From: Eonycteris spelaea
Lineage: Eukaryota; Chordata; Mammalia; Chiroptera; Pteropodidae
Assembly (NCBI GenBank): GCA_003508835.1
Contig: PUFA01000311.1
Location: forward strand, 682,001-746,000
DNA: 64,000 nucleotides
Direction: 5' to 3'
In this document: positions 47,040-57,670 of the stretch, in pieces
How positions within the stretch are numbered: the stretch's first letter is position 1
Layout: each line of letters begins with the position of its first letter
Notes under the pieces: model-generated
Database searches by the model: none
Told to the model about the DNA's origin: nothing
Seen by the model: only the letters and a program-made list of their open reading frames with translations
Translations under genes and position numbers: made by a program

Positions 47040-48045
47040 CACAGCCACGCGGTGTCAGCTCCCACCCCGCTGGGTGTAGATTCTAACTGCTGCACCCTGA
47101 AACTCAGGACCACCCCACGACCACGGGCCCTCCTCCCCCCTGTACAGAATCTGCCAGGCACTGCAGCGCCTCGAACTTAACCACTGAGACGCGGCCACTT
47201 CTTACTTCCTCCGTGCCCTTGTCAGCGGATGCTTGGGTCATTAACAGCCTTTGGGGACCTCTAATGCTTCCTGGGGGCCACCTTTGAACATAGTTTCTGT
47301 AGAATTTCAGAAGGGACCCCTTGGGGTTCTCAGCCCTTTGGGAGATACTGTACCTCCTTGAGAATGTGTCAAAACCTCTGGGCTCCCACCCAGGGCCCCT
47401 TTAAGGGTTTCTTTAAGATCTTGTGGTTTGAGGAGGAAGACATGACCTTTCCCAAAAGAAGGAGGAAGGAAACCTTTCCTCAAAACCGCCTTTTTCTGGC
47501 CCTGCCTCAGCTCAAAGCCCTTTTCTGTTGAATACCATTTTCCAGGGTTTAATAGGCCGCTTTCACCTTTGGTAGGTGCTTCCTCCCACTCTCGCCTTGG
47601 GAAATGGCAGCCCTGCAGGGGTCCTTTGGTCCTGGACCCTGTAGGAAGGTGCGCGCTGAGCGCACCAAGGGCAAGGAAGGTTGCGGGCTTCCTGGGGCTG
47701 CCTGTGGCCACCAGAGGGCGCCCTCGCCCCAGAGTCCGGAGTCCTGCAGACATGCTAGTCATTTACAGTGTCATAGGGACAACGCCTGGCGAGCAAGGCC
47801 GGGAGAGTGCTCTGTGTTGTGATAATCCGGCTCCAGTAATTCCACCTCCTGCTCTCTGCCCTTGGACGGGAGTGGAATGTGAGTTTCGCACATGGCAAGA
47901 TGCAGAGGGCTCGGCTGGCTGTTGCGTCCTCTCCTGGGCCATCCTTATCAGGGAGGGGGCATTTTTTCTTTCAGAAAAGGGAAGAAAACACAGAGGAGGC
48001 TGATTAGTCGCTGTCTAGGGGTACCACATGGAAAAGCCAGCGCTC
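47040..48045. other. Unassigned GC-richer block containing the CTCF motif
   Basis: No recognisable repeat or exon. Two overlapping ORFs of 144-151 codons on opposite strands have no recognisable domain and lack initiation or splice context; I do not call them genes. Confidence 0.5.
47708..47722 (+). promoter_or_regulatory. Candidate CTCF-binding site
   Basis: CCACCAGAGGGCGCC matches the CTCF core consensus at essentially every informative position. It lies 7 kb downstream of COQ7 in a locally CpG-richer block (47.55-47.85 kb) free of recognisable repeats. Occupancy is inferred from the motif only. Confidence 0.7.
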
Positions 48046-48049
48046 CCTG

Positions 48050-48325
48050 GGCCCACCTGACGCACACCTTTCTCAGATGCTCTGCCCTTCTGATGAAGGC
48101 TCCTGGCCCTTTCAAACTTCATCTGTCAGATGATGTCATCCCGCACCCTGTCCTACCCCTGCATACCCCAGCGTCCTGCCTTGGTATTGCATTCTGTCAC
48201 TCATGGTTTCTGCTTTCCTATACCATCTCTCCAACCTGGCAGCGAGCTTCTCAAAGCCAAGGGCTGTCCCCAGCCCCTGGAGCTTAGCAGGCCCTGAGCT
48301 ATTCTTTGCTAAATGAATCTAAGCT
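48050..48325 (+). mobile_element. L2 LINE 3' end
   Basis: cttctgatgaaggctcctgg, gcatacccc and gggctgtccccagcccctgg, followed by ctttgctaaatgaa, follow L2 sense order. Confidence 0.6.
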
Positions 48326-48586
48326 AAAAAAGAAAATTATGTGGGCTCATAATATGGAAGAAAATGAATCAAAACAAGTAATGACAGGTGATCTGATCTC
48401 GATATGAACACTCCTAGAAACTTCTGGACGAAAGTATGGGGTGAGGAAGGGGGGTCAACTTTGTGATCTTTCAGTCCTCTTGTCCATCTGTACCCCAAAC
48501 CCAGCATGAGCCTGTTGAACATCACGGTCATAACCATGTCTCAACCCTTCTCCCTCATAATGTTTTTTATTTATTGCTGCTGTGTT

Positions 48587-48598
48587 GGGGGGGGGGGG
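48587..48598. repeat. G12 homopolymer
   Basis: Twelve consecutive G in a T-rich context, a stretch where sequence accuracy is doubtful. Confidence 0.9.
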
Positions 48599-49563
48599 TT
48601 TGTGTTTTGTTTTTTGAGAATTTGTCTTCATATACTTCTTTCCTTTTCTTTTTTAAAACCTGTAACATTTCCAGTTAAACAGAATTTCCTAATGCTTAAT
48701 CCTAGAAGTGTTAACTAGGCGTGCACATCAGAATAAACTTTTGAGATTAAAAAAAAAAATTACAGATGCTCCTGCTCCCACAGTCCACTGAAGCAGACGC
48801 TGTGGGACTGGGCCCGAAGGCTGCATGTAGTTTAAAAACTCACACAGGGGCTCGGTGTGCGGTCCTGGCTGAGGCTCGGTGGCTTCATTCCACAAGGGCT
48901 TCCTTTTCAGTCTGGCCACAGATAGATGCCCTTCCCAGCTTTACATCCTCCTTCCCGGGCTGACTCGGGGTTTCCATTCTGTCCCACGTTTCCTGCACTG
49001 TCTTCTGCTCAGACGTGACTTGTTCCGAATTTCTCCAGCCCATTTGGTGTAGTAGCTGCTGGAAACACGTTCCAGACCTGAGTGTCTTCATCTGGTGGAA
49101 ACAGTGGTGGCGGCCATGCTCCCCATTCCGCTGAGGGGAGCAGCCTTTATGTTGTGTTTTTCCAGGTGGCTTTATTGAAACAATAAAATATCGCGTGGCG
49201 ATGCCACCTTTTGCCCTCACTTGCTGATGTGCTGTGCATGTGTGTGTGTTTAAATGAGACGACGTGGGCATTGAAAGATTAATTATCTCGGTTCTTTGGC
49301 TCCTTTAAGGGAGCATATTATTCTAAGTGCTTAAAAGAATTTTAGGATGTGAAATCCTCACTCCTCCTTTATATCATTTAGAGGAGATGTTAAACGACTC
49401 ACCATTCCTTCTAACAAGAAGCTCTTAGCTCTGCTAAAGAAAAAGCCAGAAGTCATTTTCCTCCGGTATGGTTTGATACAGAAAAGCGAACCAGACACCT
49501 GGCTTCTGTCTCTCTCTTCCTCCCTCTGCTTTTCACAGTGTCGAAATTGGGTTCCAAGGACAT

Positions 49564-49770
49564 GGTTCTGGAGTGTAGCGGTTAGGTTAGCTCGTCTGCT
49601 TTACACACAGAAGGTCCTGGGTTCACGCCCCAGTGGAGCCACAATCCATGGTCTATGGCCACGCCACCCTGAACAAGCCCAGTATCTGATCTCGGAAGCT
49701 AAGCAGGGTCGGGCTGTTAGTAGTTGGAAGGGAGACCACCTAGGAAGATCTGGTGGTCCCCAGTGGTAGT
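49564..49770 (+). mobile_element. tRNA-Val/5S rRNA hybrid SINE (MEG-TR-like)
   Basis: 49564-49641 resembles tRNA-Val(UAC): A-box gtgtagcggttagg, anticodon region gctttacacacag, B-box gggttcacgcccc, and pairing acceptor ends ggttct/aggagcc-like. 49650-49770 is a 5S rRNA body (ccaccctgaacaagccc, gaagctaagcagggtcggg, gggagaccacctaggaag). The downstream end is unclear and I could not find a duplication. Not a functional tRNA gene, since the acceptor end runs straight into 5S sequence. Confidence 0.85.
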
Positions 49771-49929
49771 GGCCCTCATGTATGGCAGCAGAATTGCAGT
49801 CGCACTTCTGCACGTCACCTCATGCCCGTCTCCACAAGAAGGGTGAGTGTCTCTTCCTCTGTCTTCTGAACAAGAGCAAAACCTTTGCTTCCTCAAATTC
49901 GTGGCACATGTCCCTTCCTCATCTCTAGT

Positions 49930-50160
49930 CTCGTTTTTCTCCAATCAGGTCACATTCCTGGTCCTTGACCAATCACTGTGGCCCAGGGAATTGTGCTCCC
50001 ATGAGCCAACCCTGGTCACGTAGGTGCTCCGGAAGCTGATGGAGTGGGGACAACTCCACCCAAGCCACGTGGGCCCACAAAGGGAGGTAGAGAGACCCAT
50101 TGGCTTCCAGGAGAATGGGGAATAGGTGTCAGGCAGGTAAAAAGGTCTCATGTCCCCTGG
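49930..50160. mobile_element. LTR-like remnant
   Basis: gaccaatcactgtggcccag and gaatggggaataggtgtcag fit a common mammalian LTR-derived family. Subfamily not determined. Confidence 0.45.
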
Positions 50161-50304
50161 GGCCAGGAGGTCATGATAGAGACAGAGCTTGAGTGGACAT
50201 AAATGGGGCAGTGGCTTTAGATGGACCGGATCAGAGGTGAGACCGCAGGGCCATTGCTATAGCTCTCCCCTTGAGGTTGGATAAGGACCTGGGCTCTTAG
50301 TGAC

Positions 50305-50435
50305 CAAGAGGCAGTGTGGTATAATGGTCCAAAACACCTGGGTGTGAATTCTCCCTCTGCCGCTTACCAGGTGTTACCTAACCTCTCTGTGCCTTAATTT
50401 ACCCACTTGTAAAATGAATGCACCTGGGTTGTCAT
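50305..50435 (+). mobile_element. MIR SINE
   Basis: ggcagtgtggtataatggtc, ctaacctctctgtgccttaa and cccacttgtaaaatgaatg are sense MIR including its tRNA-like head. Confidence 0.85.
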
Positions 50436-50600
50436 GGATGAACCTGAACACATGCTAAGTCATAGGAGCTGGTCACAAAAGACCATGTATTGTATGATTC
50501 CATTTACATGAAATGTCCATGTAGGCAAATCCATAGAGACAGAAAGTGAATTAGTGATCACCTAGGGTTGGGGGGAAAAGGGGGTCTTCGGGGGTGATAG
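50436..50600 (+). mobile_element. LINE-1 3' fragment
   Basis: gaccatgtattgtatgattc, catttacatgaaatgtccat and gcaaatccatagagacagaa are L1 3' landmarks, abutting the MIR. Confidence 0.8.
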
Positions 50601-50742
50601 CTAAGGGTTCAAGTCCCATCATCAGACTCCACTCAGTTACCCCCTCTCAAGCACCTCTCTTTCTGGACTGCACAGAAAGCAGCTCCCCTGAAGAAGAGGA
50701 TGACTCATTGGCTAATTAGGTGGACACGTAAAGTTGACTAGT

Positions 50743-51192
50743 GATGGTCAGTTTTATGTGTCCACTTGACTGGGTCACAGGGTGCCCAAACACTTGATCA
50801 CACATTATTCCAGGTGTTCCTGGGAGGGTGGTTTTGGCTGGGACGAACATTTCCGTCAGGAGACTGAGTGAAGCAGGTCACCCTCCCTGAGGCGGGTGGG
50901 CCTCAGTCAATCAGTTGAAGGCCTGAACAGAACTAAGAGGCTGACCCTCCAGAAAGTGAAGGGGATTCCTCCCGCCCAGCTGCTGAGCTGGGACTTTGGT
51001 CCTCTCGTGGGTCTGGAGTCACTACCTTTCAGACTAGCGCTCCGCCGTTGGCTCTCCTGCGTCTCCAGCTTGGTGACACAGATCTTGAGACTTGTGAGCC
51101 TCCATAATCACGTGAGCCAGTTCCTCATGAGTCGTCTTTATGCATACACATCCTGTTGGTTCTGTGTCCCTGGAGTACCCTGACTAATTAAT
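50743..51192 (+). mobile_element. LTR-like repeat, about 450 nt, nearly full length
   Basis: Begins gatggtcagttttatgtgtc and ends agtaccctgactaatta, with cagtcaatcagttgaaggcc and agcctccataatcacgtgag inside. This is a very common mammalian LTR-type repeat whose formal name I am not sure of. Confidence 0.7.
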
Positions 51193-51331
51193 ATAGGACC
51201 TGAAGGAAAGATGAGTCAGTGGTGAGCTTCAGGCTGAATAAGTAGGAAAACAATCAAAGTTTAGGACAGAAATAAGGAAATCATCTCAAGGGAAGTGACT
51301 GGTTTTGGAAAAATGGGTTGGTCGGTTGGTT

Positions 51332-51376
51332 ATTTATTTATTTATTTGTTTATTTATTTATTTTATTTATTTTATT
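51332..51376. repeat. (TTTA)n microsatellite
   Basis: About ten imperfect TTTA/TTTG units, followed by a reversed L2 end (aacatttattaagcatctgc) to about 51430. Confidence 0.9.
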
Positions 51377-51439
51377 CACAAACATTTATTAAGCATCTGC
51401 CCTGTGCCAGATTAAGTGCCAGCCACTGGAGCTTAAAGA

Positions 51440-52640
51440 TCTACCCAGCTGTGTGAACTGGAGGCCAGAATTCAGCCTTCTGACTCATTCTTCATTCTCA
51501 CCCTGCACATCGAATCAATCTTAAGATCTGTAGTTTTACCGCCTCGAACCGCTCTCGAATCCGTTGCCTTGGCGGGCAGAGAGGGCTGTCTCAGCATCAC
51601 CACCCCCATCCTTCTGGAGCTACTGCATTTTGCAGCGACTTCACTCAGGGTTCAGGAGGACCACGGATCTACTTGAGCTGTCTGAGGAGTTTTCGTATGT
51701 GAAATTAGGAAATAGAAAGTCACTGGTATGGATCCGAGCGTGTGGGCGCAGCATCCCGTTTCCATGTGACCTGAGGCATAAGGACGTGTGCCGCTAACGA
51801 TGTTAAGCGTCTGTTAGGGGCAAGACGTAGGGCCGGAAAAAAATCATCTGCAACTTTCCTGTAAAATGCCGTAGTCAGAACAAGGCCTACAGTAGCGGGA
51901 AGATGGGAGGATGAGAGAGAGCATCTCCATATAGGGAGAAAAAGACACCCTCCCTGGGCGACAGCTAAGGCTGAGTGGCCTCCCTAGGGTCCCTTTATAC
52001 TTCAGACTTTATCCCTGTCTGAGGGGAGGGAACCTTCAGAAAGCCACAGCGAGGCAGGACAGCTTGGACCACCTCACGTCCTTGGAGTTCTCTGGGGCAT
52101 GCAGTCCACGGGGGTCCCGGCCGGTGCTCAGACTGTCCAGTTGTCTCGGGCAAGGTGAGCATGGGGGTGCTTGTCCATTCTCTACGGAAGGAGCCTAACA
52201 GCAGGAAGCCCTTCCTCCCCCTTCTCCATTTCCTTCTTTTTATTCTGATTGAACAGAGATGAAAGAAGGAATAAGTCACTTTGTAAAGGAGCCACTTGCT
52301 TTGATAGTGATTCCTAAGCAAAGCCCTGAGCAAAGCTGGAGATTATTTGAAAGTTTTCAAAAGTTCGAACCTATTGCCACTTCTCAAGTACTGGCCACCA
52401 TCATCTCTTACTTGATGTCACAGCCTCCAAACTGGGCTCCATGAAGACAGTGTTGTCTTCCTCCACATTGCAGCTGGGTGTGTCCACGGGACTGACTGTA
52501 TCTGGGCCAGTGATATATCATCAGTGGGACTCGAGGAAAGCTGCTCAGGAATGGGGCAGGCAGCCGGAACCAGCTCTTGTTGCTTTCCCTCAAGTGTTGC
52601 CTCCAGCTTGGGATGTGGATGTGATGGCCGGAACTCCAGC
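51440..52640. other. Unassigned non-coding stretch
   Basis: No gene, RNA or clear repeat recognised. Short ORFs lack homology. Confidence 0.5.
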
Positions 52641-52644
52641 AGCC

Positions 52645-52895
52645 ATTCTGAAGGTAAAGTTCACGTGCAAAATAACATGTATACAAGGATATTTGCCGCA
52701 GCATTATTTATGAGAGCAAAAGATTGTAACCGACCTCAGTACCTACCAGGAGGGGACCAGCTAAAAACTTACCATTCAGCCACACCAGGATTACTCTGAA
52801 GCCATTATGAAGCTGGTGGCTCTGTTTGTTGTAATATGGAAAATTTCCAAGATTTACTGTAATGGGGGTAAACCAAGATGCAGAACAGTGTGTGT
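52645..52895 (+). mobile_element. LINE-1-type 3' fragment
   Basis: gccgcagcattatttatgag, agcaaaagattgtaaccgac and ccattatgaagctggtggct resemble sense L1M 3' sequence. Confidence 0.6.
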
Positions 52896-52902
52896 AAGTG
52901 TA

Positions 52903-53300
52903 GCTCAAATCCCAGCTAAACCACGAGCCTGATGAACTTGATCTAGATTTTATATCTCTCTAGGTCAGGGGTCAACAAGCTGGTCCTGGAGCCAAATCCA
53001 GTTGTTATAAATAAAGTTTTATTGGAATTCAACCGTACCCTTCCTTTACATGCCTGTGGCTGCTTTGGCAGACTTGAAAACTTGGAAGAGAATGCCTATG
53101 GCCCGCAAAACCTAAAATATTTGTTTACTGGACGTTATAAAACATCAGCTGACTACCCGATCTAGGCTTACTCTCATCTTTAAAGTGGGTTGAAAAACAT
53201 AACTTGCTTCATAGAGATTGTAAGAATTAAGGAACTCAAGATAAAAAGTGCTTAGCATTGATAGTAAACTCTCAGTAAGTGTAGTCTTGATTACGATTTT
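52903..53300 (+). mobile_element. MIR SINE split by a hAT insertion
   Basis: The MIR 5' part (ctcaaatcccagctaaacca) ends at about 52965. Its 3' part (tactctcatctttaaagtgg, attgtaagaattaaggaac) resumes at about 53160. The MITE at 52966-53159 sits between them. Confidence 0.7.
52966..53159 (+). mobile_element. hAT-Charlie MITE (MER58-like) inserted in MIR
   Basis: Starts caggggtcaacaagctggtc and contains aataaagttttattggaatt and ggcccgcaaaacctaaaata. Flanks are ctctaggt and atctaggc, a decayed 8-bp duplication as expected for hAT. Confidence 0.8.
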
Positions 53301-53419
53301 CTTACAAATTTTATTCTCCTTTTCCTACAATAGAGCCTTTCCTGTAGCCCTTTAACCAACGTAAATTTCTTGCAAATCCAGGTAGATCGCTTTAGATGTT
53401 AAAATGTGGCTTCCAAATC

Positions 53420-53575
53420 TAGTGAATGTGTGTGTATGCGTGCGTGTGTGCGTGCTTATGTGTGCGTGCATGTTCATGCACGTGTATATGTGTATGCGTG
53501 CATGTGTGCGTGTGTGTGCATGTGTGTATGCATGCATGTGTGTGTATGTGCACACGTGCATGCGGGGTGTTGCGG
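53420..53575 (+). repeat. Imperfect TG/CA-type tract, alternating purine-pyrimidine
   Basis: About 150 nt of TG, TA and CG steps (tgtgtgtatgcgtgcgtgtg and similar), alternating purine/pyrimidine almost throughout. The overlapping 'ORFs' are repeat artefacts. Confidence 0.9.
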
Positions 53576-53764
53576 TTGAGCTGAAGGATGACAAACATCC
53601 ATGCAGGTCTCATTCGACACCATTTCATTATAACGGTGAGATGCAGTAGGAACTTACTCCTGTTTATGTCAATTAGCTTATGGTAAACTTGGTTTTGTTC
53701 TATGCAGTGTTGCTTAAAGCCACAGGACCCATTGATGACGTTAAGTGAGGACTTAACTGTATCC

Positions 53765-53925
53765 CATGTGGGTGTGGGGTAGGTTCTTTCCATGGGTTAC
53801 TTCACTTAATCCTTACCACCAGGAAACTCGAAGGTCAGGAAGAGGGGTGAATAGTTGATGACACCCAGTTCGTAAGTCGTTGAGCTGAGACTCCAGCCCA
53901 GCGCCGCCAACCTCCAAAGCACCTG
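53765..53925 (-). mobile_element. MIR SINE, reverse
   Basis: cacttaatccttaccaccag and tgagctgagactccagccca are reversed MIR. Confidence 0.65.
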
Positions 53926-54049
53926 CTCTTTGTGCTCCAAAGGCTCCTGATGAGCTGTGTCCACTACCAGACCCGTGGATTGCCCAGGACACTCCTGGTC
54001 AGTGCCTGTTGTCTGACTTAATTATCCGTGGCAACCATTTTCCTTCTTG

Positions 54050-54215
54050 AGACGTCTGAGTCTGGACAATAAATCCTGTGGCCCCATGTGTGATGTACAA
54101 GGTTTCAGACATCAGCTCAGCGAGGGCCGAGGTCTTTGTTTTGTTCCGAGTATATTCCAAGCACCTAACACAGTACGGCGGAGTAGGTGGTCAGTAGCTG
54201 TAACCAGTGAATGTT
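54050..54215 (+). mobile_element. L2 3' end fragment
   Basis: gccgaggtctttgttttgtt, ccaagcacctaacacagtac and gtagctgtaaccagtgaatg fit the L2 terminus. Confidence 0.55.
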
Positions 54216-54662
54216 GAGTGAGTGATCGGTGATCCACACAGGTGAACAAGAGCCACAGGTGGGGCGAGGATTAATCATAGAATATCCCTGAACACACACA
54301 GATGCCTGGCTCCTGGTCCCTGTCTTTGGTTATAGCAGGTCGTGCCTAGTTTGGATCTTGCGTTTTTATTGGTGCAGATCAAACACCTGCTTCATATTAG
54401 TATGGTCCAATTAGGCATCTCAGATGAAGGAAGTGTTGTTCGAGGCTTCCAACAGAATAGGGCGCTGGCGGGGGTGCTCCCTCACCCAGAGTCAGAAATG
54501 AAACACATCAAATCAAGCCCGGGTGACTTTGCAGAAGAAAAGGGAGGTAGATTATGTGCTGCGCACAGCCCTGGGTGAAGGCAGGGCTGATCATCCATCC
54601 CTTTGATGCGCACACCGTGTCACGGGCCACTTCCAGCCACAGGAGAAGCTGACCTTTGGAGA

Positions 54663-54830
54663 GGGCTATAAAAAGAGCTCATTTCACTCCTTTCTTCACA
54701 GTGTGGCTTTGACAAAGGAGGGAAAGCGAAGGGCTTCTGTGTTCACGTGAAAGGCGCACACAGGCACCTCAGCATTCTGTCAGGCTGACGCCAGAGCACC
54801 AGGCCACAGATAAGATGCTGCTCAGGCCCG
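54663..54830 (+). promoter_or_regulatory. Unique block with TATA box and GATA motif
   Basis: CTATAAAAAG at 54666-54675 is a near-ideal TATA box in sequence without recognisable repeats. About 130 nt downstream is CAGATAAGA (GATA factor site, about 54806-54814). This could be an enhancer or a non-coding RNA promoter. No coding exon is evident nearby. Confidence 0.3.
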
Positions 54831-55840
54831 GGCAGGTACCTGGCAGTGTGGCCGTCAGCAGATAGGCACCCTTTCACGCCAGCCCTCCAGCCCCGGGAGG
54901 CTGGGGCCAGGGTTCGAGAGCTTCGGAGCCCAAGTCCACGGTATAGGTTGTGCAGGCTCCCAAGGACGTGGCAATCACACCTACTTCAGTGATGGGCTTG
55001 GGCGGGTCCCACCCTCCAGTGAGAGTCTTGGAAGCCGCAGTTGACAGAGACATTCCAAAGGATGACAGTTGCTACCGCTTTCAGAGAGAGGGAGTGACTT
55101 GTTCATGCTCTCCCATCCCTTCCAGTGTGGTGATGGGATGGGGAGGTTCCCGAGTCAGCGAGGACAGTGAAAGGCACGCACTGTCAAAGATATCCTTGAA
55201 ATCATTTCTTAAACTTCCCAGAAAACAACAGCGCTGTGCTGTCTCCCGGAAGCTCCCTACTCCTTGTCGATTTTTTCCCAGGGCTGGAGCCAACCCAGTT
55301 TCTCTGGCTGAGCTTTTCACCACGTGGAAGGGAAATAGCCATCTTTAAATGCTAGTTGCACCCTGCAGGTGGGGACAGGGGCACATTTCCAGCGTCCGTC
55401 TGTCTTAAACTCGCTGGGGGTGTGTGCTGGACAGACTCAGTGGTAGGTGGGCGTTTCCACTGTGACCCTCCCGTCCTGTCCTTTCTCTCTCCTGTCTCCG
55501 CTTCCTGCTGTCGCCTCTTTCTGCCATGTGACGATTTCCATCCATTTTCACAGGTTCCGCCTTCATTTCCAAGTGGTTGCTCCTGCGGTCTTAGAAGTAC
55601 AAATAGCCAAATTGTGAACATTCGGGGTTTGGTTTTGGGATGGGGTTCTCTTTTTGACCCTAACAGGAAAACTATAAATGGTGGAGATTTGGATGCCCGT
55701 GAAGAGATTTAGATACCACCACAAAAGTGACCAGTATTCAAAACCAGGCGCCTTTTCCAGGTCAGAGGGTTCCAACAGACCTGCTCATCATGAAATTAGC
55801 ATGTTAGCACATTTCGTGGCATCTTTTCTGAAAATCTCTG
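54830..55840. other. Unassigned non-coding stretch
   Basis: No gene or repeat recognised. ORFs of up to 132 codons overlap on both strands with no recognisable domain. Confidence 0.5.
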
Positions 55841-55984
55841 GAGAAACCGACATTAATGATAATCATGGAAGGCGGCTTTCTCTGCTCCAGTCCTGACTTA
55901 GCAAAATGAAAAGCGGGCGGTCCTAGGCCTTCCAGACCACTTCGTCCGCCACTCACATGTGGGCGGGGCTTTGTCTGCTTTGTG
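55841..55984 (-). repeat. Left arm of a 144-bp inverted repeat
   Basis: The reverse complement of this arm aligns with 57526-57670 at roughly 88% by eye. Shared blocks include caaagcagacaaagccccgc, gacgaagtggt, cttttcattttgctaagtca and gattatcatt. Confidence 0.85.
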
Positions 55985-56214
55985 CAGACAAAGTGCTGAG
56001 TTCCAAGCCTAAGGCTCAGTCTGCTTTTCAGGCTTCGCTCTGGTTTTCTTTGCGTGCCGCTGCCACAGAAGCAAGCCTGGAGCAGCCCACTGGAGGCTGA
56101 GGAGCTACGTGGAGCAAGGCATCCAGTTCCGGCTGTCCTTAGACAAAGCAGCCTGCGAAGCACTGGACACTGAGTACGCCGTCCTAGACATGCAGCTCTG
56201 GGCAAGTCACCAAG

Positions 56215-56360
56215 AGACCACAGAGATCAGCTGAGTTGGCCTAGAGCAGAACCACCCTACCACAACCACAGAATGGTGAAAAATAATAAATGTTTGTTAT
56301 TTAAGCCTTTAAGGTTTGGGATATTTGTTATGTAGCAAAAGCTGAGTGATACTTATGGAT
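56215..56360 (-). mobile_element. LTR remnant, reverse (MLT1-class)
   Basis: aataataaatgtttgttatt, taagcctttaaggtttggga and gttatgtagcaaaagctgag follow the reversed LTR end. Confidence 0.65.
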
Positions 56361-56754
56361 CAACGTGGGTCACCTTCTCCCTCTGAATCGCATAGCGAGC
56401 AGGGGAATACTATACTTTGAACGGACAGGCCTAGGTCATGTGTCTGCTCCTGGAGTTGGGGGTGTGGCCAGTGCCATCCTAATCGAACAACTGAGAGCTG
56501 GTGGGGAGGTCCCAAGAAGAATTAGGGTGTTATCACCAGACGAGAGGACGGATGCCAAGGAAGCAGAAATAAGAGACACCCACGAGAACGTTCTTGCCCG
56601 ACTGCTGTCTGTGGGAGCTTGTATTAATGGCCTCGGTTCTGGGCCTCGTTGACAGCGAGGCCCGAGGACAGCACTGCCGCTTTGACGTTAAGTTCAGAGA
56701 CTTGTCATGGTGTGGTGGCGAGCAACCGGTGGGGGAGTTGGGCGCAGTTGACTT

Positions 56755-56915
56755 TCACTGTCGGTTCTAGCTGCTCCTGGCCGTTCGGCTTTGGACAAGC
56801 TTTGTCATTCCTCTGAATTTCAGTTTTCTCGTCTGTGAACTGGGAGATGACATTAACCCACCTTCCCAGTGGCCATGAGCACTAGTGATAACACGTTTGG
56901 AAAACAATGCTTGCC
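56755..56915 (+). mobile_element. MIR SINE fragment
   Basis: cggctttggacaagctttgt, cctctgaatttcagttttct and cgtctgtgaactgggagatg are sense MIR core pieces. Confidence 0.65.
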
Positions 56916-57525
56916 GCGTAGCAGGGCTCAGAAATGTGAACTGTTGTGGGTTGGGGGACGACCCAGGTGCCAGGAAGCCAGGTCTGGCGAGGAGGTGGCA
57001 GAATTTTCCACTGTGCCAACCAGAGTGCGGGAAATATGCTTCCCAGTGGGGGTTCTGGGTTCGTCTCTGCTGTGCTTCCTTGATGAGTCTGTTTTCTTCT
57101 TTCTGTACCAGAGAACTGTAAATCCCAAGTGGTCCTTTTTTGGGTGTGAAAACACAAGGATCTCATGGGCTTTCGATCTTGCTCTTTTGAAAGAGCAGTA
57201 CTTCCCCTCCTTGGGGGAAAGACATCCTGAGTGAAATGTGTGGAGCGTGTGTGGCACTGGGGGCCCCTGCCGGGACACGGTGGTTGTCCTCGCTGGTTGG
57301 AACACCTTGACTACTGCGTCCTTAGACAGATGATCACAGGACATCTCTGTGGGGCTTGGCCCCGCTGCAGGCCTGTCATCTGTCAGACCGCGGGGTCGGC
57401 GCACCTCGCCTCTGCGTGCTGGCTCCCCTTCCCCCCAGCCCTTTAGATTTTTACAGGCCAGTGAAACGACTTCAACAGATATTTATAGAGGGACTCTGGT
57501 GCCAGACCCCGGGGAGATCACAAGG

Positions 57526-57670
57526 TGCAAAGCAGACAAAGCCCCGCCCACATGCGAATGGCAGACGAAGTGGTTTGGAAGCCTAAGACCTCCTGCTTTT
57601 CATTTTGCTAAGTCAGGACGGGAGGACAGACACCCGCCTTCCACGATTATCATTCATGTCAGTTTCCCCT
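57526..57670 (+). repeat. Right arm of the 144-bp inverted repeat
   Basis: Partner of 55841-55984. Upstream of this arm (57475-57525), cagatatttatagagggact and tggtgccagaccccgggg look like a decayed reversed L2 end; the left arm does not share this part. Confidence 0.85.

Noticed and set aside
47307..48003. Opposed 144-151-codon ORFs as an intergenic gene pair
   Set aside because: Chance ORFs in a GC-richer block, no recognisable domain or conserved start.
49564..49641. tRNA-Val gene
   Set aside because: The tRNA-like part is fused directly to a 5S body with no Pol III terminator in between, and the D-arm region has an insertion; best read as a SINE head.
53352..53793. His/Thr-rich and Cys/Val-rich ORFs
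   Set aside because: Translations of the TG/CA tract.
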